Shown here: positions 1 to 5,907 of the stretch, piece after piece
Layout of the letters: every line of letters begins with the position of its first letter
Position numbering within the stretch: position 1 is the first letter of the stretch
DNA from: an uncultured Lachnospiraceae bacterium
Lineage (GTDB): Bacteria > Bacillota > Clostridia > Lachnospirales > Lachnospiraceae
Reading direction: 5' to 3'
Assembly (NCBI GenBank): GCA_937910785.1
Contig: CALDLG010000105.1
Coordinates: 1-6,303 of the forward strand
Length of the DNA stretch: 6,303 nucleotides
The notes under the pieces: model-generated
The model's database searches: none
What the model was told of the DNA's origin: nothing
The model's input: the letters and a program-made list of their open reading frames with translations, nothing else
Translations under genes and position numbers: made by a program

Positions 1-495
1 GATCTCCAGCTTACCGTCGCAAATTAACGCGCTCAATTTTTCATTGTAATCGGCAACCGCTTCTCCTTCCGGCATGTTTACAGCCGCAGGAACCTCTGCC
101 GAAATCTGCAGAGCTCCGTTTCCTTTTATGGTTAAATTTCCGGCGCAGTATATTCCAACGCCCAGATTAGCAAGCCTTTCCGATATTCCTTTCGTCTCTA
201 CCCGTATTCCATCGCTTAATACGATGGTGGAATCCCCCGGTAACTTTACGGCTATGCCATTTTTGGCTATGTTTGCACTTTTGCTAAACGTCAGCGTTTT
301 ACTGCTCTCTTCCCAGGTCCATCCCTGAGCGTCATTTTTTGCCCCTTCTTTCAGCTCGGTATCCATCACCCAATACTCAGGATCAGCCGCATGTACCGTC
401 CAATCGTTTCCCGGTATCATTGTGAATACCATGCAAAGCGTCAGCAAAAAGCTTATCACTTTGTTCCTAACTCTTGTTACCCTCCCTGTTTTCAT
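1..495 (-). CDS. Secreted surface protein, N-terminal part (right-handed beta-helix / adhesin-like), truncated by the window edge
   Basis: The reading frame is open for 165 codons from ATG at 495 to the left edge, so the C-terminus is missing. The N-terminus is a clear export signal: a basic n-region (KTGRVTRVRNK, residues 2-12), a hydrophobic core (VISFLLTLCMVFTMIPG, 13-29) and a likely cleavage after VHA near residue 36. The mature part begins with a Trp-containing block (GWTWEESSKTLTF), followed by alternating short beta segments such as GIAVKLPGDSTIVLSDG and CAGNLTIKGNGALQIS. This spacing is typical of parallel beta-helix or carbohydrate-binding repeats in large surface proteins of gut Clostridia. 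ATG 495 is chosen over ATG 501 because the AAAGGAAGG ribosome binding site abuts 501 with no spacer but lies 6 bases from 495. Ligand and anchoring mode (LPXTG, SLH, dockerin) cannot be seen. Export is well supported; the specific function is not. Confidence 0.8.
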   Translation of the reverse strand, partial: MKTGRVTRVRNKVISFLLTLCMVFTMIPGNDWTVHAADPEYWVMDTELKEGAKNDAQGWTWEESSKTLTFSKSANIAKNGIAVKLPGDSTIVLSDGIRVETKGISERLANLGVGIYCAGNLTIKGNGALQISAEVPAAVNMPEGEAVADYNEKLSALICDGKLEI

Positions 496-501
496 AAACA
501 T

Positions 502-510
502 CCTTCCTTT
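502..510 (-). promoter_or_regulatory. Ribosome binding site deciding the start of the surface protein
   Basis: On the minus strand AAAGGAAGG ends directly before ATG 501 and 6 bases before ATG 495. A zero-base spacer is not functional, so initiation at 495 is favoured. Confidence 0.65.
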
Positions 511-535
511 CGTTAATTGATCACTATACGTTTTA

Positions 536-564
536 ATTTTATACTAATCTGCCATTCTTGTCAA
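536..564 (-). promoter_or_regulatory. Sigma-A-type promoter for the surface protein gene
   Basis: On the minus strand there is a perfect -35 TTGACA (564-559), a 17-base spacer and a -10 TAAAAT (541-536), one mismatch from consensus. Transcription would start near 529, giving a leader of about 34 bases that contains the ribosome binding site. TATAAA overlaps the -10 with a 15-base spacer and is a weaker alternative. No operator-like inverted repeat is obvious, so strong vegetative expression is plausible. Confidence 0.7.
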
Positions 565-726
565 TATGGTTCAAATAATATCGGAATTTAATTAATTATT
601 CTGTTAATTTTGCGCAATAAACTCCTTTTTTTAAATTTTTGTAAGCTTTTCACAGATTGGTTTATTTTTGCTTCTTCTGTCATATCCGCCCGGCGATTTC
701 ATAAAATAAAACACAACACTGTTTTT

Positions 727-730
727 GGAG
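727..730 (+). promoter_or_regulatory. Ribosome binding site deciding the start of the DUF885 lipoprotein
   Basis: GGAG stands 5 bases before ATG 736. No comparable Shine-Dalgarno sequence precedes the in-frame TTG at 610, so the 42 extra codons upstream of 736 are most likely not translated. Confidence 0.65.
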
Positions 731-735
731 CCGCC

Positions 736-2595
736 ATGACATATTCTTTTTTTAACTTCGCCAGCCGCAGAAAACTTTCTGTAAAACATACTTTGATTTC
801 TATTTTTATTTTTGCGTCGCTTATATTCTGCGGATGTGATTCCGACTTCTCGGTCTCCTCCTTCTGGGAAGAACATTCCCCGTTTCAAAACTCTGCGGAA
901 AACTCCGAATCTGTTTCCGAAAATGAAACAGAGCAGATTGACGATAAGGAGACGGCGCGCCTTCATGAATATTTAGATTCTCTTTTTGTTGAAGACGTCT
1001 CCTCCAACACTTTAAATATGCATTACTCGCTGAATGAACCGGAAAAATACGGAATTGAAAGTTATGAGGCGACTTTAGGCGAAATATCGAAAAAAAGTTC
1101 TGAACAGTCTCTTTCCGCCATGGAAAACAGAAAGTCCGTATTGTCAGGATTTTCTGTTTCTTCCCTGGCCAAAGAAGACCGTATGGCGATTGACGTTTTA
1201 AATTCCTACATGGATACGCAGCTCTCCTTTTCGGACTATTATCTGCACGATGAAATCTTAAAGCCAAACACCGGAATTCAGGCAGAATTTCCGATTCTGC
1301 TCGCAGAATTTCGCTTTCATGACAAGCAGGATATTCTTGATTACCTTTCACTTTTGTCTGACGTGGAACGTTATTTTGATGAGATTATAAATTTTGAAGT
1401 GGAAAAGTCAAAATCCGGACTTTTTATGCCCGATTTTGCCGTCGATACGATTTTAAAGGAATGTTCCGATTTGTGCGCGGTTGAGGATGAGCATTACCTG
1501 ATTACGACGTTTAATCAGAAAATATCTGCGATGGAAAATATCTCAGATGCTGAAAAAGACAAATATATCAAAAAGAACGCATACCTTGTAACAAACAGTC
1601 TGCTTCCCTCCTATGAAGGACTTTCAGAAGCTTTAACCACTCTAAAGGGAACCGGAAAAAATAACGCGGGGCTCTGTTTCCTTCCAAAAGGTAAGACTTT
1701 TTATACAAATCTGGTCCATCAGTACACCGGATCGGCGCATACAGTCGAGGAGCTGGAGGCGATGACGCAAAAAAAACGCGACAGCGATCTGTCAACCATT
1801 TCCGCGCTTTTAACAAAAAATCCTCAGCTTTCCGCCCAGTCCGCCTCCTTTGATATCGACGTCAGTAATCCCGAAAATGCTCTGAATTACCTGATCACAC
1901 AAATTACTTCGGATTTTCCGGCTCCTGTCTCGACAGATTTCTCCGTCAACTATGTAGACAAATGCTTACAGGACTCTATGGCGCCCGCATTTTATCTCAC
2001 GGCTCCGATCGACGATCTGTCGCACAACTGCATTTATATCAATCCAGCCGGCGATTCCGATGGCATCCACCTGTTTACGACGCTTGCACATGAGGGGTTT
2101 CCGGGACATTTATATCAAACCGTTATGTCTTATGACGCCGGGCTCTCTCCGATCAGAAGCCTTCTGTACTACCCCGGTTATATAGAAGGCTGGGCCACTT
2201 ATGTAGAAATGATGTCTTACAAATACGCCGGACTTTCGGAGGACGCCGCCGCCCTTCTTTCCTGTAATCAGTCTGCCATCTTAAGCCTGTATGCGACGAC
2301 GGATATGGGAATCCACTACGACGGCTGGAATTTGAGCGACACTATTAAATTCTTTCGCGAATATGGAATCACTGATATCGACACGGTTCAAAATATTTAT
2401 GAATATATTATCGAAGAGCCCGCCCACTATTTAAAATATTATATCGGATACCTGGAATTTTTGAACTTAAGGGAATATGCAAAACAATGCTATGGTGAAA
2501 ATTATTCCAATATAAGGTTCCATCAGGCGGTACTTTCTATGGGACCGGCGCCGTTCCCGCTGCTTGAGAAATACCTGACAGAATATTACGAATAA
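736..2595 (+). CDS. DUF885-family metallopeptidase-like lipoprotein
   Basis: The product is 619 residues from ATG 736, the usual size for DUF885 proteins, which are predicted zinc peptidases, many annotated as carboxypeptidase-like. The N-terminus has basic residues (RRK, 11-13), a hydrophobic segment (about 19-31) and a Cys-Gly-Cys-Asp junction; C34 is the likely lipidated Cys, although Phe at -3 makes the lipobox imperfect. A Ser/Glu/Asn-rich linker (about 36-70) then leads to the conserved domain (about 75-615). The metal-site motif is visible as HEGFPGH (residues 452-458), with a second family motif EGWATYVE (484-491) supplying a likely third ligand Glu. The protein should sit on the outer face of the membrane and cleave peptides; its substrate is unknown. 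The gene is monocistronic: it diverges from the surface-protein gene and converges on the anti-sigma gene. A hairpin starts 5 bases after the stop. An in-frame upstream TTG (610) would add 42 residues ahead of the signal and is not favoured. No convincing promoter was found between 565 and 726. Confidence 0.88.
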   Translation: MTYSFFNFASRRKLSVKHTLISIFIFASLIFCGCDSDFSVSSFWEEHSPFQNSAENSESVSENETEQIDDKETARLHEYLDSLFVEDVSSNTLNMHYSLNEPEKYGIESYEATLGEISKKSSEQSLSAMENRKSVLSGFSVSSLAKEDRMAIDVLNSYMDTQLSFSDYYLHDEILKPNTGIQAEFPILLAEFRFHDKQDILDYLSLLSDVERYFDEIINFEVEKSKSGLFMPDFAVDTILKECSDLCAVEDEHYLITTFNQKISAMENISDAEKDKYIKKNAYLVTNSLLPSYEGLSEALTTLKGTGKNNAGLCFLPKGKTFYTNLVHQYTGSAHTVEELEAMTQKKRDSDLSTISALLTKNPQLSAQSASFDIDVSNPENALNYLITQITSDFPAPVSTDFSVNYVDKCLQDSMAPAFYLTAPIDDLSHNCIYINPAGDSDGIHLFTTLAHEGFPGHLYQTVMSYDAGLSPIRSLLYYPGYIEGWATYVEMMSYKYAGLSEDAAALLSCNQSAILSLYATTDMGIHYDGWNLSDTIKFFREYGITDIDTVQNIYEYIIEEPAHYLKYYIGYLEFLNLREYAKQCYGENYSNIRFHQAVLSMGPAPFPLLEKYLTEYYE

Positions 2596-2599
2596 AAAC

Positions 2600-2626
2600 A
2601 AAGAATCCGGCAAAACCGGATTCTTT
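2600..2626. terminator. Rho-independent terminator, strongest in the minus direction
   Basis: A perfect 11-bp inverted repeat, AAAGAATCCGG / CCGGATTCTTT, encloses a 5-base loop. Read on the minus strand it is followed by TTTGTTTTTATT-type uridine-rich sequence, as expected for terminating the sigma/anti-sigma operon. Read on the plus strand it begins 5 bases after the DUF885 stop, but the bases after the stem are GCCTG, so plus-strand termination relies only on the T-rich 3' arm and is probably weaker. Confidence 0.8.
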
Positions 2627-2629
2627 GCC

Positions 2630-2670
2630 TGCGGCGGACTGTCCTGACAGCACAATCCCTTTCCGCCGCA
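2630..2670. repeat. Second inverted repeat (9-bp GC-rich stem) in the convergent intergenic region
   Basis: TGCGGCGGA (2630-2638) and TCCGCCGCA (2662-2670) are perfect complements separated by 23 bases. That loop itself contains CTGTC / GACAG (2639-2650), which could form a small nested stem. The element lies in the 3' untranslated part of the minus-strand operon, three bases from the terminator hairpin. It has no adjacent T-run on its plus-strand right side until about 2689, so it is not a simple terminator. It could protect the anti-sigma mRNA 3' end or be part of a 3'-UTR RNA; neither is shown. Confidence 0.55.
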
Positions 2671-2711
2671 GTGTGATCTTGATTAAAGTTTTTTCTATAT
2701 GATTGTATCTC

Positions 2712-3863
2712 TTACTCCGACAAAAATACAACCGGACCTAATTCTACCTTTTCCCTCCGAAATCCCAGCCGCTCTTCCACCTTCCGGTTATTTTCAAGAA
2801 CCTCATAATAAGAATTCATGTCCTTCATATAGACCATACTATATATTTCATCATGCGCACAGCTGTAATATAAAAAATATCCGCTTCCGTCCGACATTTC
2901 AAACGCGTATGTAATAATACCATTCTTAAGAATGCCGTCATCTTTATAAACATAATTTATAGAAGAGCCGGCTATCTGTCTCAGATCGGCAAATTTCTCT
3001 ATAATATCCTTTGTATCCGTAAGCTTTTCCCTGTATAATTGCCTGTCAACCTGAATGTCGTCAACAAAATTATCGGAATTTACCTTTGTAACAGAGTCAA
3101 ACATATCGGAATCAGGCTGAAAGGTTACCTCATATCTCTCCGCGTCTTTTGTCGATATTCCTACCAGATAAACGGTTATTTCCGAATCTTCTATCTTATC
3201 TAATGTATACCTTGATCCTGAAAGATCAATATCATAGATACTCTTAACATATTTTTCGGCTAACTGTACAATATGATCTTCAGGAACAGTTGTCCTTGAC
3301 TGTACATTTTTCTCTCCCAAAGCACGAATACTGTAATCTCTTTTATAATAAAAATCAATAATCTCGAGCAATTCCTCATCTGTCATCTCACGTTCCGGAA
3401 AATAAAATTTGCTCTCCGATGTAACAAAACATAATTTATTCTCCGTAACCTGATTGCCGTACGCGACAAGGGAAAGGCTTTTCTGCGGACTTTTTCCTTC
3501 TATATTATAAGCAATCTTTAATTCCTCTAACCGTTCCTCCTCTGTATCCGATAATTCTCTGGAATAGCTGTCTCTTTCCGTATTCGCTTCGCTCGCGTCA
3601 TCCAAAAACTGCTGCTTTTGCGTATCGCTTAAATTTTCCAGGTTCCGGTTTCTTCCGCTGATCGTCGCATATACTCCGGCAGAACCGACCAACAAAAAGA
3701 TAATAAAAATCGCCGCCGCCCGCTTCCAGGCAAAACGCGTCTTTTTTTCGCTTTCGTCTAACTGATTCAATAAACTGTCAATTTTATCCTCATAACCCTC
3801 CGGCAGTTCTACCTTAGAATCCGCAACAAGCTTACGAATTTTTTCGTCTGTCAAATTATTCAT
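2712..3863 (-). CDS. Membrane anti-sigma factor with large extracytoplasmic domain
   Basis: The product has 383 residues and begins 13 bases after the sigma gene, its partner by position. The N-terminal cytoplasmic part (1-47) has the helical, charged pattern common in clostridial anti-sigma factors, including LPEGYEDKIDSLLNQL. One transmembrane helix follows (about 48-68, AWKRAAAIFIIFLLVGSAGV), and then about 315 residues outside the cell. The outer part starts with an acidic, probably coiled stretch (about 71-115) and continues as mixed alpha/beta sequence that I do not recognise. No His-x3-Cys-x2-Cys zinc motif is present, so it is not a ZAS-type anti-sigma. The role is inferred as binding and holding the sigma factor at the membrane until an external signal arrives. 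The ribosome binding site AGGAGG (3873-3878) overlaps the TAG stop of the sigma gene, 9 bases before the ATG, which favours translational coupling. The stop TAA lies about 85 bases from the terminator hairpin. Confidence 0.75.
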   Translation of the reverse strand: MNNLTDEKIRKLVADSKVELPEGYEDKIDSLLNQLDESEKKTRFAWKRAAAIFIIFLLVGSAGVYATISGRNRNLENLSDTQKQQFLDDASEANTERDSYSRELSDTEEERLEELKIAYNIEGKSPQKSLSLVAYGNQVTENKLCFVTSESKFYFPEREMTDEELLEIIDFYYKRDYSIRALGEKNVQSRTTVPEDHIVQLAEKYVKSIYDIDLSGSRYTLDKIEDSEITVYLVGISTKDAERYEVTFQPDSDMFDSVTKVNSDNFVDDIQVDRQLYREKLTDTKDIIEKFADLRQIAGSSINYVYKDDGILKNGIITYAFEMSDGSGYFLYYSCAHDEIYSMVYMKDMNSYYEVLENNRKVEERLGFRREKVELGPVVFLSE

Positions 3864-3876
3864 AATCTCAATCCTC

Positions 3877-4341
3877 CTAAAGCAATGTTTTTAACTTTTC
3901 CCGCGCTCTTGCCAATCTGGATTTAATCGTCCCTTCCGGTATATGAAGCATCTGACTTATTTCCTTCGCTGAAAAACATTCGTAATAATATAAGACTACC
4001 ACAACTCTGTGTTTATAATCCAATTCCAACACAGCATCCCAAACTTCATCTCGTTTTTCTGACGCACCTACCTTCATCTCTGGCATATCTTCAATGTAAA
4101 CAATCTGATGCTTTGACCTTAGCATATTCTTTGAAGTATTCACAACAATTTTCATTATCCATGATTCAAATTTTTCCTTGCTGCATAACATTCTACGCTG
4201 TTCATATGCTTTAACAATTGCATCTCCTACCGCATCTTGCGCATCCGCTTCATTTCTCAGTATTGCAAATGAAAGACGATACAATTCCAATTGATAAGTC
4301 TTTACCATCTCGGCAAATTCTTCTTTGTTAATATAGCTCAA
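3877..4341 (-). CDS. ECF-type RNA polymerase sigma factor (sigma-70 family)
   Basis: The product has 154 residues, a usual ECF length. Region 2 spans about residues 9-76: the core-binding helix YQLELYRLSFAILRNEADAQD, then AIVKAYEQ, and the promoter-melting and -10 recognition part around FESWIMKIVVNTSKNML. A short linker (77-100) leads to region 4 (about 101-152), with the -35-binding helix-turn-helix in FSAKEISQMLHIPEGTIKSR followed by LARAREKLK. Regions 1.1 and 3 are absent, as expected for ECF factors. It directs RNA polymerase to a specific promoter set and is presumably held by the anti-sigma protein encoded next to it. The start is TTG at 4341, supported by AAGGTGG 9 bases upstream; the first in-frame ATG (residue 12) would remove part of region 2. 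The stop TAG lies inside the ribosome binding site of the next gene. ECF subgroup and target promoters cannot be read from the sequence. Confidence 0.9.
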   Translation of the reverse strand: MSYINKEEFAEMVKTYQLELYRLSFAILRNEADAQDAVGDAIVKAYEQRRMLCSKEKFESWIMKIVVNTSKNMLRSKHQIVYIEDMPEMKVGASEKRDEVWDAVLELDYKHRVVVVLYYYECFSAKEISQMLHIPEGTIKSRLARAREKLKTLL

Positions 4342-4350
4342 CGTGTTATT

Positions 4351-4357
4351 CCACCTT
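4351..4357 (-). promoter_or_regulatory. Ribosome binding site supporting the TTG start of the sigma gene
   Basis: AAGGTGG on the minus strand stands 9 bases before TTG 4341. No ATG lies at a suitable distance, so a TTG start is the best reading and may lower the translation rate of the sigma factor. Confidence 0.65.
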
Positions 4358-4386
4358 ATTTATCCTTTGTTTGTAGTATTAGATCT

Positions 4387-4415
4387 ATTATAGTTCATCT
4401 TGGTATGATATTCAA
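4387..4415 (-). promoter_or_regulatory. Likely sigma-A promoter of the sigma/anti-sigma operon
   Basis: On the minus strand there is a perfect -10 TATAAT (4392-4387), a 17-base spacer and TTGAAT (4415-4410), which matches four of six -35 positions. Transcription would start near 4380, about 39 bases before the TTG start. Just upstream lies TGAAAC (4423-4418), the classic ECF -35 core, but no CGT-type -10 follows at 16-17 bases, so autoregulation by the encoded sigma factor is not supported by a full motif. Confidence 0.6.
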
Positions 4416-4423
4416 TTGTTTCA

Positions 4424-4684
4424 ACCGTATAATATCCGTTTCCCTGTAAAACAATCAATACATAACCTATTTTAAATATTCATCTTTCCATAACTTTTTA
4501 TCTTCAACATTTTATTATTTATGGAGTATAACATATAACCCAAAATCCGTAAATAAAATTCATCTCCTTCTCCCTGATTTTAATTTTTCCACGCCCCTAA
4601 ACAGACTACGGTGTTCAAAATTTATGGCAGGCGAAAGCATCGGCCAGCCGTATCTAAAGAAATCTTTATAATTCTTATAGTTTT
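4424..4684. other. Divergent intergenic stretch without a confident gene; contains a GC-richer patch with short ORFs
   Basis: From about 4424 to 4559 the DNA is AT-rich and I see no gene or RNA in it. From about 4590 to 4655 the composition becomes richer in G and C. On the minus strand a frame is open from just after a TAA near 4695 to a TGA at 4560-4562. Its only ATG is at 4640 and would give 26 residues (MLSPAINFEHRSLFRGVEKL, then KSGRRR). A GAGGAGG lies upstream at about 4695-4701, but no start codon stands at a suitable distance from it. On the plus strand a second frame is open to a TAA just after 4665 and includes MAGESIGQPYLKKSL from ATG 4624, without a ribosome binding site. The patch also holds a possible GAAA-capped stem (about 4625-4646) within TACGG / CCGTA (4607-4611, 4648-4652). 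It could be a gene remnant, an intergenic repeat or a structured leader; I cannot tell which. Confidence 0.35.
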
Positions 4685-4707
4685 CTCTTTATACCTCCTC
4701 TTTATAC
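4685..4707. repeat. Exact 10-bp tandem direct repeat upstream of the methyltransferase operon
   Basis: CTCTTTATAC occurs at 4685-4694 and again at 4698-4707, separated by CTC, a 13-bp period. A related TTTATA occurs at 4665-4670. The second copy contains the potential -10 hexamer TATACT (4703-4708), for which no good -35 is present at 17-18 bases, as in activator-dependent promoters. The repeat lies about 60 bases before the methyltransferase ATG. It is a candidate binding site for a regulator, possibly the response regulator encoded by the operon; that link is inference. Confidence 0.5.
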
Positions 4708-4750
4708 TGAAATCATCAAATAACAGCATAACACGTTGAATTCATTATAT

Positions 4751-4757
4751 GAGGAGG
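4751..4757 (+). promoter_or_regulatory. Ribosome binding site deciding the start of the methyltransferase
   Basis: GAGGAGG lies 8 bases before ATG 4766. The in-frame TTG at 4736 would put this perfect Shine-Dalgarno sequence inside the coding region, so 4766 is the start. Confidence 0.85.
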
Positions 4758-4765
4758 AACATCCT

Positions 4766-5359
4766 ATGTGGCAGTTTTTAAGAGAATACCTCAGTGCTCC
4801 GGACACGATCGGAGCTATTGCACCCAGCAGCAGACATCTTGCGGCGTCCATGACGGCTTCTATTGATTTCGATAAAGCGCACTGCATTGTAGAATATGGG
4901 GCGGGGACGGGCGTATTTACCAGAGAGGTTGCGGCAAAAAAAAGGCGCGACACGACTTATATCGTGATTGAACAGAATGACCGTTTTTATGAAATACTGC
5001 AAAAACAGTTCCATGGAATGCCGGGAGTAACGCTGATCCATGGAGACGCCGGAAATGTATGCGACTTCTTAAGAGAACAGGGATTTTGGCATGCGGATTA
5101 TATCATTTCCGTTCTTCCATTTACATCTCTTCCCCGTCAGGTGTCTCACAGAATACTGTCAGAGACCCAAAAGGCTATCGGAATCGAAGGCGTATTTACC
5201 ACATTTCAGTATACGCTGTTGCGGAAAACCTTTCTTGAAAATTATTTCAATATCCAGAGGATTGAACGAATCTGGCGAAATTTGCCTCCGGCATATGTGC
5301 TGGACATGAAATTAAAATGCTGCCATGGTAAGCAGACTTCTGCTGAAGGTGCAGTATAG
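4766..5359 (+). CDS. Class I SAM-dependent methyltransferase, PmtA-like (putative phospholipid N-methyltransferase)
   Basis: The product has 197 residues from ATG 4766. The opening FLREYLSAPDTIGAIAPSSR (4-23) is characteristic of the small phospholipid N-methyltransferase group related to PmtA and to rRNA adenine dimethylases. The SAM fold motifs are in order: motif I VEYGAGTGVFT (42-52), the acidic ribose-binding end of strand 2 IVIEQND (66-72, E69), HGDAG (92-96), and motif IV SVLPFTSLP (115-123), which in this group replaces the N-I/L-P-Y/F of the rRNA dimethylases. By family, it would transfer methyl groups from SAM, possibly to phosphatidylethanolamine at the inner membrane face, but many Gram-positive homologues have no proven substrate and an rRNA or small-molecule target is possible. 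It is the first gene of the operon: 23 bases separate its stop from the VTT-type gene. The C-terminal tail (KCCHGKQTSAEGAV) is polar and may be disordered. Confidence 0.8.
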   Translation: MWQFLREYLSAPDTIGAIAPSSRHLAASMTASIDFDKAHCIVEYGAGTGVFTREVAAKKRRDTTYIVIEQNDRFYEILQKQFHGMPGVTLIHGDAGNVCDFLREQGFWHADYIISVLPFTSLPRQVSHRILSETQKAIGIEGVFTTFQYTLLRKTFLENYFNIQRIERIWRNLPPAYVLDMKLKCCHGKQTSAEGAV

Positions 5360-5382
5360 ACCAAATATTAGGAGATGTCGTT

Positions 5383-5907
5383 ATGTGGTGCGTCTATTTT
5401 GTTATTTGCATACTGCTCCCTATATGCGTTCCGGTGCCGGAAACTGCAGTGATACTGTGGGGAACCAGACAAATCGGCAGCCTGGGGGCCTTTTTCTTTG
5501 GGGTCACAGGCTCCGTGCTGGGATTGATGATTATGTATTCTTTATCTTCACTGATTGCACATCGTATTTCAAAGGGGAGAAAAGAGAAAAGGCAGCTTGC
5601 GTGGTTAAAGCAGCTGACAGGGCGGTATCACGTTTGGATTCTTGGCGTACTGCTAATCGTTCCACTTGTGTCCGATGAAGTGCTCTGTGCAGGCTCTGCT
5701 TTTTTAAAAATATCATTGCCTCAGTTTCTGAAAATTGGTATAATTGCTAAAATCATATCCATTGGTATGGTTGCCTTTTCGGATTTTTTTGGCGACTTGT
5801 GCGGTCTGAGGCGATGGCAGATGATCACTGTGGAGCTTCTGTTTATGTTCCTTGCCTCGGCGGCTCTGCAGCATTTGTGTAAAAAGGGAGAAGCAAAGCT
5901 ATCATGA
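5383..5907 (+). CDS. Small multi-pass membrane protein, VTT/DedA (SNARE-associated) type
   Basis: The product has 174 residues. ATG 5383 follows AGGAG (5370-5374) with an 8-base spacer. Hydrophobic segments lie at about 2-17, 33-58, 84-106, 112-134 and 147-166. The sequence fits the VTT pattern of DedA/TVP38 proteins: a first hairpin with a proline-acidic motif (CVPVPETAVIL, 15-25), a glycine-spaced helix (GSLGAFFFGVTGSVLG, 32-47) and a basic cytosolic loop (HRISKGRKEKR, 60-70). The second re-entrant element is VPLVSDEVLCAGSAFLKIS (93-111). DedA/VTT proteins include undecaprenyl-phosphate and phospholipid translocases or scramblases, so a lipid-moving role is reasonable but not proven here. 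The usual conserved Arg of the second half (F-x-P-x-x-R) is not present at VPLVSDE, which makes it a divergent member. Its stop overlaps the start of the response regulator gene (ATGA), so the two are translationally coupled. Confidence 0.65.
   Translation: MWCVYFVICILLPICVPVPETAVILWGTRQIGSLGAFFFGVTGSVLGLMIMYSLSSLIAHRISKGRKEKRQLAWLKQLTGRYHVWILGVLLIVPLVSDEVLCAGSAFLKISLPQFLKIGIIAKIISIGMVAFSDFFGDLCGLRRWQMITVELLFMFLASAALQHLCKKGEAKLS

Noticed and set aside
74..328. An 84-codon plus-strand frame over the surface-protein gene
   Set aside because: The opposite strand has a signal peptide, ribosome binding site and near-consensus promoter; this frame has none of them.
610..735. Extension of the DUF885 protein upstream to TTG 610
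   Set aside because: There is no ribosome binding site before 610, the added residues precede rather than form a signal peptide, and GGAG is ideally placed for ATG 736.
821..1351. A 176-codon minus-strand frame inside the DUF885 gene
   Set aside because: It is fully antisense to a gene with clear family motifs, has an Arg/Pro-rich composition typical of antisense frames, and shows no recognisable domain.
4428..4433. Plus-strand TATAAT as a promoter for the methyltransferase operon
   Set aside because: No -35 occurs at 15-19 bases and it lies more than 330 bases before the first plus-strand gene.
4607..4652. A known riboswitch such as c-di-GMP-I in the GC-richer patch
   Set aside because: The GAAA loop and GC pairs are suggestive, but the conserved core sequences of that class are missing and the stems are short and irregular.
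4708..4731. ECF-type promoter (TGAAAT ... CGTT) for the methyltransferase operon driven by the neighbouring sigma factor
   Set aside because: The -35-like and -10-like parts are about 20 bases apart, too far for the 16-17 base ECF spacing, and the -35 is imperfect.
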